64,000 bases of DNA, from NCBI RefSeq assembly GCF_950295315.1, contig NC_080171.1, positions 113,156,093 through 113,220,092 of the forward strand, in the 5' to 3' direction. Of this stretch, positions 33,236 to 44,974 are shown in pieces (position 1 is the first letter of the stretch; each line of letters starts with the position of its first letter). The notes below the pieces were generated by a model. The model was not told the origin of the DNA. It searched no databases and was given only the letters and a program-made list of their open reading frames with translations. The translations under genes and the position numbers were made by a program. This stretch comes from Erinaceus europaeus (Eukaryota; Chordata; Mammalia; Eulipotyphla; Erinaceidae).

Positions 33236-33440
33236 TGGGCTTCTTAGTGGTGCACCTGGTTGAGCACACATTACCATGAGCAAGGACCAGGGTTCGAGTC
33301 CCTGGTCCCCACCTGCAGGGGGAAAGTTTTGTGAGTGGGGAAGCAGTGCTGCAGGTAACTGTTTCTCTCCCTATCTCCTCCTACCCTCTCGATTTCTGGC
33401 TGTTTCTAACCAATAAATAAAAGATAAAAAAATTTTTTTT
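33236..33440 (+). mobile_element. SINE family B
   Basis: tagtggtgcacctggttgag head, caataaataaaagataa tail. Confidence 0.87.
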
Positions 33441-33561
33441 AAAGATTTAAAAACAAATTTCAGAAAGTACTACCCCTTTAAAAACTTTGCTAGCTTTGAC
33501 AGCTCTCTCAGGACACTACACAGAAAATGGGTTCTCTTTCTCATTACATATGAGAAACAGA

Positions 33562-33755
33562 AGGGCCAGGTGGTAGTTCACCTGGTTAAGCGCACACATT
33601 GCAGTGCGCAAGGACCCAGGTTCAGGCCCCCAAACGCAGGGGGGAAAGCTTCACAAGTGGTGAAGCAGGACTGCAGGTGTCTCTCTGCCTCCTCCTGTAT
33701 TTTCCCCTCCCCTCCCAATTTGTCTCTATCCAATAATAAATAAATAATAAAAGAG
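33562..33755 (+). mobile_element. SINE family B
   Basis: gggccaggtggtagttcacc head, aataaataaataataaaag tail. Confidence 0.88.
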
Positions 33756-34398
33756 ACAAGATTACTCCAGTGTATGTGACACTAAGAATCCAACAAGAAA
33801 CCTCAGGCAAGCCAGCCCCATGCTGAGCTATTTCCCCAGCCGTGTTTTCTTTATTCTTTCTTCCCGAACACTCTTTGCTTGCTCACGAGCACTGAGTCCT
33901 GCTGGAATTCTAACGAGGAACACAAGAAACCACACACACACAGAGACCTTCCGTGACTATTTTGTTATTATACCAGAGCATTAATAGTACTTTGAAAATA
34001 GTCAAGTTGCTACCAAGAATAAAGCTTCTTCAATGAGGTTTCTTTTCCACTGTAGGGTTAAAAGTCCAATTGAGTGTAAATATGGTGTTATGAACTAACT
34101 GTGTCCTTTCAACTCCATGTGCTGCTGTCCTAACTCCCAGTACCTCAGAATTTGTTTGGAGGTAGGATCTTTCAAGTTCAGAGAGGTCACATGGGGTGAG
34201 CACAGGTCCAAACTACTCAGTGTACTTCTAAGGAAAGAGGATGAGGACAGAGACGTGAAGACACAGCAATCTCTGCTGCTCAGGTCTGCCCTACTTGTGT
34301 TACTATCACAGTCGGAGCAGAAGTATGGACTGCAGTCTTATCAGAAACAAAACAAACAGCCTAGTGGTCTATCATAAGCATTGATTAGTCATAACACG
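33756..34398. other. Unique sequence
   Basis: No gene or repeat recognised. Confidence 0.45.
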
Positions 34399-34540
34399 TC
34401 TTTTTAAAAAAAAAAAAAAAAAAAAGAACACTGCTCAGCTCTGGCTATGGTGGTCTGGGGAACTGAACTTGAGACTCCAGAGCCTCAGGCATGAGAGTCC
34501 CTTTGCATAACCACTATGCTATCTCCCCTGTCCAACACAA
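34399..34540 (-). mobile_element. SINE family D
   Basis: Long T/A run, cactgctcagctctggctat ... cataaccactatgctatctc. Confidence 0.87.
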
Positions 34541-34672
34541 CCACTTGTATCAAATTTCTTTTCATAAGACAAAGTCAGTGACTGAGACGAGTTTAATCAA
34601 TGTATGCTGACAACAAATGGACATCTGGTAACAGGGAGTATCTTCTCAGACGGGTGTGAGCTTCTCATGCAC

Positions 34673-34911
34673 TTCTTCTTCTTCTTCTAGCGTTTGCCCT
34701 TCTTCCGTAGCCAGTCAACAGTGTCAGGTTGAGCCTGATGTAAAGTTTCGAGACCTCCTTTGAATCTGGAGAGGTGGCAGTCGTTGACTATGTGGGTCAT
34801 AGTCTTGTCTGTAGCCGCAGGGGCAGTTCGGGTCGTCTCTGGCTCCCCAGCGATGGAACATAGCGGCGCACCGGCCATGACCTGTTTGATAGCGATTGAG
34901 GAGGGCCCAAT
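34673..34911 (-). mobile_element. Vingi 3' end, 5'-truncated, with one frameshift
   Basis: The minus strand reads WALLNRYQTGHGRCAAMFHR and continues to the ORF end and a (gaa)5 tail. Compared with the copy at 9.4 kb, one extra A in the gacaagact stretch (near 34807) breaks the frame between the Cys-rich motif and MTHIVNDC. The frame downstream again reaches RKKGKR and stop. No convincing target-site duplication was found. Confidence 0.85.
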
Positions 34912-35515
34912 ATGGCATACCCTCCTGAGATGCCGGTTATCGACTGGACTCCAGCCAGCTAAGTACCTCAGACATTTTAAGCTCTCCCCTGAAAGCCTGC
35001 TTTGAGAAGGACAATTTTGTTCCTCCTAGCATGACAAATCAGACTTAGAAATAGACCTCTGGCTAAAAGTATTTTATTATTTTACTACACTATTTATAAG
35101 GCAACTCAAAAACAGTTTGCTAAAGTTAGGTCTCTAGTAATTCTACACACACACACAGCACTCAGGATCAGGAACTACTTCCATTTGTTTCTCCAATGGG
35201 AACACCAGCAGCCCACCTCAGAGCCATCACACATAACAGCAATCAGATATCTCACAAATTCTTTAGGGGACAAACTCAAGGCAAAAGCTTTAAAACAATT
35301 TCCATAATCTACATTTGAGTAGAATTCAGAAAGCTTAGTCTCAACTTTAAACTGGTGATTAAACTGGTTTTGGAAGGTGTTCTTCCTGCCATGGCGATTA
35401 CCGTCTAAATTGAGACCTGGATGGCACGTGCACGTTATCTTCTACAGAGGCCATTACGTAGCTCATGCTGCAGCTCAAGTTCTTATGTTAAAGCATTAAT
35501 GTTAAATCAAGTTAA
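34912..35515. other. Unique sequence between two Vingi copies
   Basis: No gene or repeat recognised; a short (AC)6 at 35145. Confidence 0.45.
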
Positions 35516-35524
35516 AGCATTAAT

Positions 35525-35594
35525 GGGATGCATTGGATCGACCTTCTCGTGGTGCATCCCGTGAGTCCCCATTTATTGGGGAAACTGACGATCC
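35525..35594 (+). ncRNA. Candidate HDV-like self-cleaving ribozyme at the 5' end of a Vingi derivative
   Basis: The stretch folds by hand into the five-helix nested double pseudoknot of delta-like ribozymes, in the right order. P1 is GGGATGC (35525-35531) with GCATCCC (35554-35560), 7 bp. P2 is GGATCG (35535-35540) with CGATCC (35589-35594), 6 bp. P3 is ACC (35541-35543) with GGT (35551-35553), closing the 7-nt loop L3 TTCTCGT. P4 is CCCC (35567-35570) with GGGG (35578-35581). The J4/2 strand AAACTGA (35582-35588) offers a cytosine at 35585 in a CTGA context, where the catalytic C75-type residue belongs. Cleavage would fall just before G35525, exactly where the target-site duplication ends. 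Such ribozymes are known at the 5' ends of R2, L1Tc (Ingi clade) and other non-LTR elements. Activity is inferred, not shown. Confidence 0.82.
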
Positions 35595-35717
35595 TTCCTA
35601 GCCGACTGAATCCACATGGATCCCAGTCACTTTCAAAGCCAGCAACAAGCAGACATCAGGCTCAACCTGACGCTGTTGACTGGCTACGGAAGAAGGGCAA
35701 ACGCTAGAAGAAGCAGC
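35525..35717 (+). mobile_element. Non-autonomous Vingi derivative (193 bp, internally deleted)
   Basis: This compact element is flanked by a 9-bp direct repeat, agcattaat, at 35516-35524 and 35718-35726. It joins a 5' leader (ribozyme plus about 55 bp) to the last 60 bp of the Vingi ORF: from 35652 it matches the copy ending near 10333 base for base, including ggcaaacgctag and a gaagaag tail. The junction lies near 35651 (acatcaggc). Coding capacity is lost, so mobilisation would need a full Vingi in trans. Hedgehog genomes are known to contain several internally deleted Vingi families. The left flank holds a second copy of aaagcattaatg at about 35490, so the duplication call has a small ambiguity. 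Confidence 0.85.
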
Positions 35718-35727
35718 AGCATTAATG

Positions 35728-36720
35728 TTCAGTTAGAAGGAACAGGCCAGGAGAGTTCAGCCACTAGAGGACGTGCCTCTAGGTTTGAGGCCCTGTATTC
35801 AAGTTCTGATACTGCGTGAGGGCTCCACGTATGGTGAAAAATGCTTTCATCTCCCGTCTGCCAGCCCCTTCCCTCCTTGGCTCTACAAATAAAAGTATGA
35901 AAAGTGGGCCAAGTAGACCACTTAGTGGTCATACTGTGCAGATGTGAGGTCTTGAGTTTATTCCCTGGTGCAGGTGGAAGAGGAAGGGGAAAAGAAAAGG
36001 AAGAGGAGGAGGAGGAAGGGAAACAGAAAGGAGATGTACCTACAAGACAGCACAGAGCAGCCTACACACCAGACTGCAAAAACACCACTGCCAAGTGCGT
36101 AAAGTGCACTGCTCTGCCCCATGTGCAACTGGGGGTTGAATCCCACCACCACAGCATTGAAGGAAGCTTCAGTGCCGTGGTATTTCTCTCTGCCTCTATC
36201 TAAACAACCACTGGAAGGGGCCTGCACTGAGGGAACATGATCACCACTCCTTGTCCTCACTGTGAAAACTAAGCACAAAGTACTTTCAGAAAGAATCATG
36301 TGCAAGACCACAAACCTAGTTTGCTCAGTTACCAAGACCTGAAAGTTCTGATCAAAGTAAGAACACTTAAATTGCAGTTTAAAAATTTAACCAGTATGTG
36401 ACACAGGACAAATAAATTACTGTAGAAATTAGCTGTGACATGTAATATGTCCATAAGAAAGTTTTTAAACAATAATTTTAATGGCATGTGTAATGTCATT
36501 GGAAATATAAAATGGTGTTTATAATACATTCTACACAAAAAACTATTTATACACCCTTGACGTAAGTTCTCCCCAAAATAGATGGTGTCATTTATCATTC
36601 CAGGAAAAGCAACTCTGGGTTCTAATTCTTACTTTACAGAGATCTCTATGTCTTAATGAACAGTGAGAAATTTTGTTAGGCATTTTAAGTAACTACTTTT
36701 TGCTATCAATTTATGAAATA
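35728..36720. other. Mostly unique sequence
   Basis: Contains old D/C-like pieces (35750-35890, 35905-35965, 36090-36210) that are too diverged to bound. No exon recognised. Confidence 0.4.
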
Positions 36721-36905
36721 AGGGGGTTGGGCAGTATTATACCTGGTTTAGCACACACATAGCAAGGATTGGGTTCAATCCCCTGGTCCCACCTGCAGGG
36801 ATGCAGGGAAGAGAAGCTTTGTTAAGTGGTACAGAGCTGCAGGTCTCTTTCTTTCTCCCCTTCCCTCTCAATTTCTGTCTTATTAACTGAAAAAAATAAT
36901 TATAT
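36721..36905 (+). mobile_element. SINE family B, diverged
   Basis: gttgggcagtattatacctg head, cccacctgcagggatgcagg body. Confidence 0.72.
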
Positions 36906-36961
36906 TTTAGGAATTTGTAATATTTTATATAATCTTCTAAAAGATTATAAAAGTGCTCCCT

Positions 36962-37090
36962 AGGGGTTGATAAAATAGCTCACTCACTTGGGTAGTGTGC
37001 AACCCAGGTTTCAGCCCAGTCCCCACAGAACTGAAGGAAGCTTCATGCTGTGGTCTCTCGCTCCCTCCCTCTGCATTATAAAAGAAAAAA
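36962..37090 (+). mobile_element. SINE family D-like, old
   Basis: gttgataaaatagctcactc, tttcagcccagtccccac, A-run. Confidence 0.5.
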
Positions 37091-37296
37091 AACCCTTAGT
37101 AAAATCCCTCAGATTTGGGATTACTGTTACTTCCAAAAGTAATTCAAATCTAGTGCTAACATAGCAGCTTCAAGTCTGGCAGAGGATATTAGTCTTGGTG
37201 ACCTATCCTGAACCAGATACTCACCTGTCCGTGCTCACCTGTGTAGCAGAGGAATCAGTGCCTTTCTCAAATGATATGGATTAAATTAAGGAGAGT

Positions 37297-37460
37297 TGGG
37301 GGAGAGAGATAGCATAATGGTTACGCAAAAGACTTCTATACCTGAAGGTCTTAAAGTTGCAGATTCAATCAATCCCCTGAACCACCATAAACCAGAACTC
37401 AGCAGAGAGCTCTGGTAAAACAAAACAAACCAAACCAGACCAAACCAAACCAAACCAAAA
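37297..37460 (+). mobile_element. SINE family D
   Basis: agatagcataatggttacgc ... gagagctctggta, followed by an aaacc-type simple repeat. Confidence 0.86.
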
Positions 37461-37748
37461 GCAAACAGAAATTAAACAGAGCTTGAAACCAGCGTCCACC
37501 ACACTTAAGGAAGTTGTAGTGTTATGGTTGCTCCCATCTCCCTTCCCCCCCTTATCTCTAGCTGGGGGAGGGGAGGGAAGGAGAAATAAAGGAAGTTAGG
37601 AAGTTAAATATATAGATGGATCCCCCAAAAAGACACTAAATAGTTTCAAGAGTTTTTTTTTTTTTGGAGCCAGATACCATCACGTCACAGTACTGTGACA
37701 GTGTGGAGATGGACAGGTCATCTCATCTCTCTTGTGCCATAAGAGTAA

Positions 37749-37797
37749 GTGGGTATACAGGTATACTTATAGGTCTGGGGTATACCTGTAGTCCCAC
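37749..37797. other. Near-perfect hairpin of unknown origin
   Basis: gtgggtatacaggtatac (37749-37766) pairs with gtatacctgtagtcccac (37780-37797): 16 of 18 positions, with one 2x2 mismatch and a 13-nt loop. It matches no repeat family that I recognise here. Confidence 0.6.
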
Positions 37798-38409
37798 AGG
37801 ATCATCTCCTCCACTAGCTACCATCCTCTTACCAGGAGGCTACCCCACTGCTGGCCTTGTATCAACTGGGTCATGATCAGCAGGGCCAGCCTAAGAATAT
37901 GGTCAGGCCAGACACTGCAGAAGCCCCAAGGACAAGCCTACCCTCTGGGAAAGGGGGAGGGTGACCTGGTCTTAGATTGATAACCACACCCTTGAGCAAA
38001 ACTGAACAGGAAGCCTAGTACAACAAATCTAGTTAAAAATGTATAATAAACACTGCTTCTCCCTCACCCCCGACCCCACTGATCAGAATCACCAGGAAGA
38101 GAAAATGGAGCAAACACAGGTCATGACATTATTCACATCTCCATCCCGACTGTGAGACAAGAGCATTTCTCACTACAGAACCTCAACAGTGGCATCACAG
38201 GCAACATGCAAGGTGAAAACAGAGGCAAAGTATAAAATACACATCAAATTCTATTTAGAACAACTGTTGCGAGTTCAAAATTTATGATGAATTAAAATTT
38301 CTCATTAATGGCAAATCACAAACTTTAATATTTTGGATGATATATTTGAAATCAGTAATTTGCCCCTTTCCTTCAAGTATTAAGCATTGTCATTCAAAAA
38401 AATCTATTT

Positions 38410-38451
<42 letters not shown>

Positions 38452-38564
38452 GACATTTACATGTGATGAAAAGGGGAGGAAAATGAAATCTTAAAGTAAA
38501 ACATAACTTTTTTTAGAAACAGGTTGAACACATCAGAGTTTGCTCATGAGCACAAAATTTACAG
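37798..38564. other. Unique sequence past the predicted SPIN1 end
   Basis: Includes a (TA)19 microsatellite at 38412-38449. A tgtataataaacactgcttc stretch near 38040 looks LTR-like but is not enough for a call. Confidence 0.4.
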
Positions 38565-39454
38565 TCAAAAGTTGCACATAAAGGGTTTATTTTAAATGTT
38601 TTGAGGGTAGGATAGAGTTACATCATAATTATAAAAATTACTTACAGAATTAACAGGTTGATAATGTTTATACTTCTAAATGCAGAGAACAGGGAACTGT
38701 CTACACATTGTATAAAATAAAAAATAAAAAAATGAATTCAAGCTTGAAAGATGAGGTCATTTACCTAATTTTAAATGCGAACACGAAGACCTCTGAAGTC
38801 TATACGTCCATCCAAACTGCACTGAAGATGAAGAATACAACCAGCGCAGCATTTCCAAGGAACCACAGACATTTCAACCTTATTTATTTTCTGTTATAAT
38901 AGTCGTTCCAAGTTTGTCTTTGGAGAACTTTGTTTCTTTAATTTATTTTTATTATATTGTTAAGACAATCAGCTTAAGAATGTTTTCAGGCACTACAATT
39001 TGTGACAATCAAAACAGTCTTCTAATGGGTCCGCAGCATGCAGAGATTTAAGCCCAATGCACTTTGGGGTTTGGCACAAAAAACAAAAAAAGAAAGAAAA
39101 GGAAAAAGAGAGAATATAAATGAAATCTGGTTTAGAAGAAACTGTGATTGTTTACAAATGCACAGTCCCTTCGAAAGCTGTGTGACATACACGACTGAAA
39201 ACCACCTTCTGTCGGCACTACATTTGCTTCACCAGTGCATTTTTATCCTACAACCACTAAAACAGCACAGTAAGCAAATATACAGAGAACTGAAAACAAA
39301 TAAAAACAAAGATAGAAAACAAAACAAAAATCTAAATATCTTCCACATGCAGTTTTAGTTACATAGGACAGTCTACTTAGGCTAGAGCATGCAAAATAGG
39401 ATGGTCTGCTTTTTAAGGTCTTCCCTTGAAGCATCCCATGGCAGCCAGACATCA

Positions 39455-39514
<60 letters not shown>

Positions 39515-41920
39515 AATACTATAGCAGGTCAATGAGGAAGGCCAACACATTTTATACAGAGTCACGTCTTGTGTTGTCACAAGTCCCATGGTAGTTTTGG
39601 AAAATAATGCTGTATTCCTAAAACAAGGAATCAACATTTGAATATCAGAAAGAGGCAAGCAGTGCATGCAGATCTGAAACATGAGCCTAAAACGAAGCCT
39701 GAAACACTCAGCTAGGGAGCAGAAAAGTCACAGCACCACTAAATGTGGTTTAAGCCACTGGAGGAGGAAAAGAAAAAGAAAAATTAAAAAAGAGAGAATG
39801 ATAGAAATGAAGCAAAAACAGAATGAATCAGCCCTTTCCCTTCCTTCAGCCCCAAAGGCAGTAATAAATGATTAAAATAACCACATGTTGCATTCACCTA
39901 GAGATGAATAGGCAGAATGACTAAAGCTGCTAAAGGTACTTGCAGAAAGACGACAATGCAAGTCACTATGAAAATGCCAGAAATGTTTCACCCGACCCAC
40001 CCACCCTCCCCAGAATATTAGGATATTTCCAAAGAATTTGCTTTTTGGCCCAAAGTCACAGTGATATATTAGCATAATATGCCTGGACACACTCGCTCTC
40101 TAGTTCATGTGTGTCCACTGTGGGTTTGTTTGTTTTTATGTTTTTGTTTTGGGGGCTGTGGCACAGGTTAAACCTTGAGATTCATATGCAGGGATACTCA
40201 GTTGTCACCATGGAACAGGTGACGCCTGCTTGAGCACAGGATAGATAGAGTGTATCGATCTTGGTTCCACTGCAGTGCACAGCTACACACTGCAGAGAAT
40301 GAAGGTGCTATATTTATGGCAGATGGGCTGCCTTCCAAAAGCACAGAACACATGCCTTCCTAGTGGTGAAATGGGCAGTCAGAGAACCAATGGGGTGGAG
40401 GTTCTGAAACTGCAGCTCTAATATCCTAAAAGCAAAACTGAGACCACAATGGAACCACCCCCCCCACACCATACCCCCAATAACAAACCTGAAGTTTCTC
40501 ACAGTCCTCAAACTGCCAGGGCTCACCCAAAACATAATGACCAGTGGCTGTTTTGCTGCTAAACAAACCACCTTTACTCTGTACTTCAGTTAAAATGCTT
40601 GAATTCTGTGAATAAAAGCCACTGTGGGTTATATCCAGCAAGCTATGGCACGTAACTGATGAAGGCAGTCAAATGAGCCAATAAAACCATGTGCGCAGTG
40701 CATAAGCAAGAGCAAACAGCACCGCAAAAGGGTGTCACAATATTTCGGCTGTTGTTTGTCTAGACATTCCTTGGGAGAGGGGGAAACAGTTGGGGTGTGT
40801 GTGTGGGGGGGGTGAGTCACACGCTCCTCACCATGGGCACATATCAATACTAAACGCTGTTATTTTTTTAAGTGTCCCATAGAATTTGAGAAGGCAACAA
40901 AGTTATTTTGGAACTTATGTTTCTAACATTAAAGGATCATGTTTTATCAGGAACTTACCATATGCACACAAACCACTGATGCATTGCTGCCTTTAAAATC
41001 CAGATGGTTGATTTATACCCCCCCCCCCAAAAAAAAGGACCAATGTGCCACCCAAAAATACATCTAGCATTGTGTGGACTCAGTACCTGGGCTTTGCAAA
41101 AAAAAAAGGGGGGGGGGCGGGGGGGAGTATACTACTACTACTAATAAGATGTAAACAAAAATTGTACAAAGCTTATAAAGGCAGCCTTTTACCCAGATTT
41201 CTATTTTGTCAATTTGTGGTGTGGATTCATTAACTATTCACAAATGATTCATACTGGGATCTGTGTTTTAACACCTCCAAATTGGAAAGGTACTCTGAAC
41301 TTGACTTTCAAAACAAGCTGACCATCCCTATGTGCCTAAATTTAATTTTAAACAAATAGCGGTAACATAGCAAATATAACTGGCTTAGGTCAAAGCACTC
41401 CTGTTAAACTGGAAAAATTTATTTAACACTGTCCCAATCCACAAAGAAAGGACTGCCAATGGTGTGTGGGGGTGTGTGTGTGTACAGATCTATGTGTGCA
41501 CAGATACACTATGTATGTATACACACAGATATACAGATAGGTAGCTATAGATACATATATCTCAAAAAAGGCAGTAACAAAAATACCAAACTATGCTTGC
41601 ATTGTGGCATCAGGATGAGTGTTAAGAGGGAAGGGGAAGTTTTAATTAGTTTTAAATGTATGATACTAGCTGAACTTTTACCAGACTTGTCTGTAACTCC
41701 CCTCCAACAGACAGACTTCTTATAAGAGGAAGAGTGCCTACACACAATGCTGTGTTCACATAAATCTGTACTATTCAGAACAAAACCAGTTCTGCTGCAG
41801 AGATTGTGGGTTCGCAGGGACGTTTTTAAGCTTTCATTAAACTGGAAAGCAATCAAGTCTTTATGTCTACAAATTATACATTTAATAGTTCCACAAATTT
41901 GGCAAAGTTCATGATGACAT
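38565..41920 (-). other. SPIN1: SPIN1 predicted 3' untranslated region
   Basis: Minus-strand DNA downstream of the SPIN1 stop. It is AT-rich, contains no SINE, LINE or LTR copy that I can recognise, and holds only simple repeats: a (CA)27 run at 39459-39512, a short C/A run near 41020 and a G run near 41110. The end is a prediction. An AATAAA on the minus strand (tttatt at 38586-38591) is followed by T/GT-rich sequence, which suits a cleavage site near 38565. Other AATAAA candidates lie at 38883-38888 and near 38943, so shorter forms are possible. Open frames inside it show no protein similarity that I recognise. Confidence 0.6.
39459..39512. repeat. (CA)27 microsatellite in the SPIN1 3' UTR
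   Basis: Perfect ca dinucleotides; UG repeats in the transcript. Confidence 0.97.
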
Positions 41921-42154
<234 letters not shown>

Positions 42155-42461
42155 TCAAGTCAACCGTTAAGATACATACTAATTCATGTATTTTAATAAT
42201 AAAAAAAAAACTATAGCATTCTGAATTCATCTTGATGATGTAGGCCAAGAACCAGCAAGGCTTTTCTTCAAGGGCCCAGAAAAGAAACACATCAGGGTTG
42301 AGGGCAATACTCTGTGTTCCAGTGCTCTGTCAGGATAGACTTGCACACGAGAACAGGTGGGATCAAATGCCAATAAAACTGTAAGAATGGCTTTCCAACC
42401 CTTCCTAGATCTAGACATGCAAACTATTTTGAAAATTACCATAAAAAATTCCTTATAGGAG

Positions 42462-42640
42462 GCTGGGTGGGGGTGGCACACCTGGTAGAACGCATATGTT
42501 TCCCTCCCTCCCTCAGTCCACACCCTCAGAAAGAAAGCTTCATGAGTGGTGAAGCAGTGTTGTGGTGTCTATCTACCTATCTCTACCAGACCTCTCAATT
42601 TCTCTAGGTCCCTATCAATAAATAAATTTTTTTAATAAAA
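42462..42640 (+). mobile_element. SINE family B
   Basis: ggctgggtgggggtggcaca head, caataaataaattttt tail; in the intron upstream of the last SPIN1 exon. Confidence 0.82.
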
Positions 42641-42873
42641 TTTAAAAATTTAAAATTTTAAAAATAAAATTATTTCTTAAAGTCCTCTGGCTCATGTTTA
42701 ACTATAGCTTTAATTCCCAAAAGAAGACAGTAACTTAAAAAAAAAACAACCCTGAAATTGTATAACTTCTTATAAATTAGAGTCCAGGTAATATGCTAAG
42801 AAAGTAGATTTGGATTTGACAGGTGATTATTAGATATGACACCCACCAAAGGACACTAGGAAGAGAAGAAAAA

Positions 42874-43135
42874 GGGGGCTGGGGAAATAGTATAATATAT
42901 AAGACGACTTTCATTCCCAAGGTTCTGAGGCCTTGGGCTCAATCCCCAGTACCACCATAGGCCAGAGCTGAACAGTGCAAAAGAAAGAGAGAGAGAAAAA
43001 GAGAGAGAGAGGGAAGATGAGAGAGAGGAAGAGAGAGTGGGAGGGAGGGAGAGATGGAAGGAAAGAGAAAGGAAGGGAAGGGAAGGAAAAGGAGGAAGTG
43101 AAGTAAGAGGGAGAAGGGAGGAAGGAAGGCGTAGG
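42874..43135 (+). mobile_element. SINE family D with a purine-rich extension
   Basis: gaaatagtataatatataag ... agctgaacagtgc, then about 150 bases of GA-rich sequence (42980-43135). Confidence 0.78.
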
Positions 43136-44154
43136 GAGTATGGGGATATACTGCCAAACAGATAAATCTTGAAAACACAATGCTTCATTATACTGAAACT
43201 ATTGCAAAGAATCCCAAACTAATCTTTTCAAATGCAAGTAAAAGGCCAAAACAGAATGTATAAAGCAAACTGTTCCAGGGAAAGGGGTACATTTTTTTAA
43301 AATCTATGCTAAAGAGCATAATAGCTAGTGGGTTAGTTATATATTCCTAAATAAAACATTCTTTGCTCCTTCTGGCCATGTTCATTCCCTCTTGGTTGGC
43401 TATACTTCCAGACTGGCTACATGATTTCTCTGATTACTCTCTTCACAAACATCTACATTCAGACTTATAAGGGGCTTCCTGGAGGAAAGAGCACCTGAAA
43501 GACCACCTGAACGGTCTGGGGATGCCGTGAATGGACACACACACAGCTTTTCCACCCTGGAAAATAACGTGAAGCTGAGGAAATAACGGAAGGTGTAAAG
43601 CTGAAAACCTCTAAATCATGTTGTCTGATTGTAAGCACAATAGGATTTGTGCCTGACGCTCGTTAACAGCTGCTGTGACTAGTTCGGCCTACAAACAGTG
43701 AGATTCGTGTAGGACTTCATCATCAGTACAAAACCCCTAGAAAATGTATACAGATTATACAAGTAGGCATAAGATTTTTAACATTTCTGGGCTCTCACTG
43801 ACCCTTGCGCTAGACTGTGGAGGGAGTATTATTGTAGTATAGAACACTGTTGTTGCCTTACTAGTTATAACACAACAGGTGCTGAATTGTGATCCACAAC
43901 TTAAAAACACTGTAATCAAAACTTTTTTTTTACTGTAGATCATGCATGTGATTGTAAATTTGTACAGTGTTGTTATAGTAGAGAAACACACACGCCTTAA
44001 AGTTAAAAAGCAGGGCTCAAAGCTTGTTAGCTTGAGTATATTTTGATTTCTTAATTCATTTTAATAGCTATGTTTAGAAACAAAATTAAAGACCATGATT
44101 TATGAAAAAAGCCTCTATTTGCAAAATAAATAATATTTTTCTAAAATTCAATTT
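43136..44154. other. Unique SPIN1 intron sequence
   Basis: No exon or repeat recognised. Confidence 0.5.
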
Positions 44155-44156
44155 TT

Positions 44157-44482
44157 CTTTTTTTTTTTTCCTCCTCCAGGGTTAATGCTGGGGGGCTCGG
44201 TGCCTGCACCACGAATCCACTGCTCCTGGAGGCCATTTTCCCCCATTTTGTTGCTCTTGTTGTTGTTGTTACTGTTGCCATTGATGGATGTTGTTGTTAG
44301 ACAGGACAGAGAGAAATTGAGAGAGGAGGGGAGGCAAAGGGGAAGAGAAAGATAGACACCTGCTTCAATGCCCCTGAAGTGACCTCCCTGCAGGTGGGGA
44401 GCCGGGGGCTCAAACTGGGATCCTTACCTGGTCCTCGCACTTTGCACCAAGTGCCTTTAACTGGCTACGTACTGTGCGACCC
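44157..44482 (-). mobile_element. SINE family A-long
   Basis: 3' module (ctccagggttaatgctgggg ... ctcctggaggcc), tail, body, head. In sense with SPIN1. Confidence 0.87.
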
Positions 44483-44487
44483 CCCCC

Positions 44488-44614
44488 TTTTTTTTTTTTA
44501 AATGAGAGCATTTCTCAGTTCTGGCTCTGGCAGTGCTAGGGACTGCACCTGAGAGCTCTTGGGGCTCATGCAGGAGAGACATTTTGCATAAGCATTATAC
44601 TGTCTCCCAAGCCC
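44488..44614 (-). mobile_element. SINE family D
   Basis: tgagagcatttctcagttct ... agcattatactgtctcccaa, ending about 80 bp from a SPIN1 exon. Confidence 0.8.
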
Positions 44615-44683
44615 AAAATTCAACTCTTTCCCAAGCCCAAAATTCAACTCTTTTGAAAAGTCATGAAAAACCGAAACTTGTTA

Positions 44684-44974
<291 letters not shown>

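Noticed and set aside
32737..33279. 180-codon plus-strand open frame
   Set aside because: No recognisable domain or similarity, and its end runs into a family B SINE.
35616..35819. 67-codon frame over the 3' part of the short Vingi derivative
   Set aside because: It reads the Vingi 3' end in the wrong frame.
37770..37850. Resemblance of cctgtagtccca to 7SL or Alu RNA
   Set aside because: The match is a dozen bases only; the rest does not follow 7SL, and hedgehogs are not known for 7SL SINEs.
39243..39682. Cys/Val-rich minus-strand frames near a CA repeat
   Set aside because: Translation of the (CA)27 repeat within the predicted SPIN1 3' UTR.
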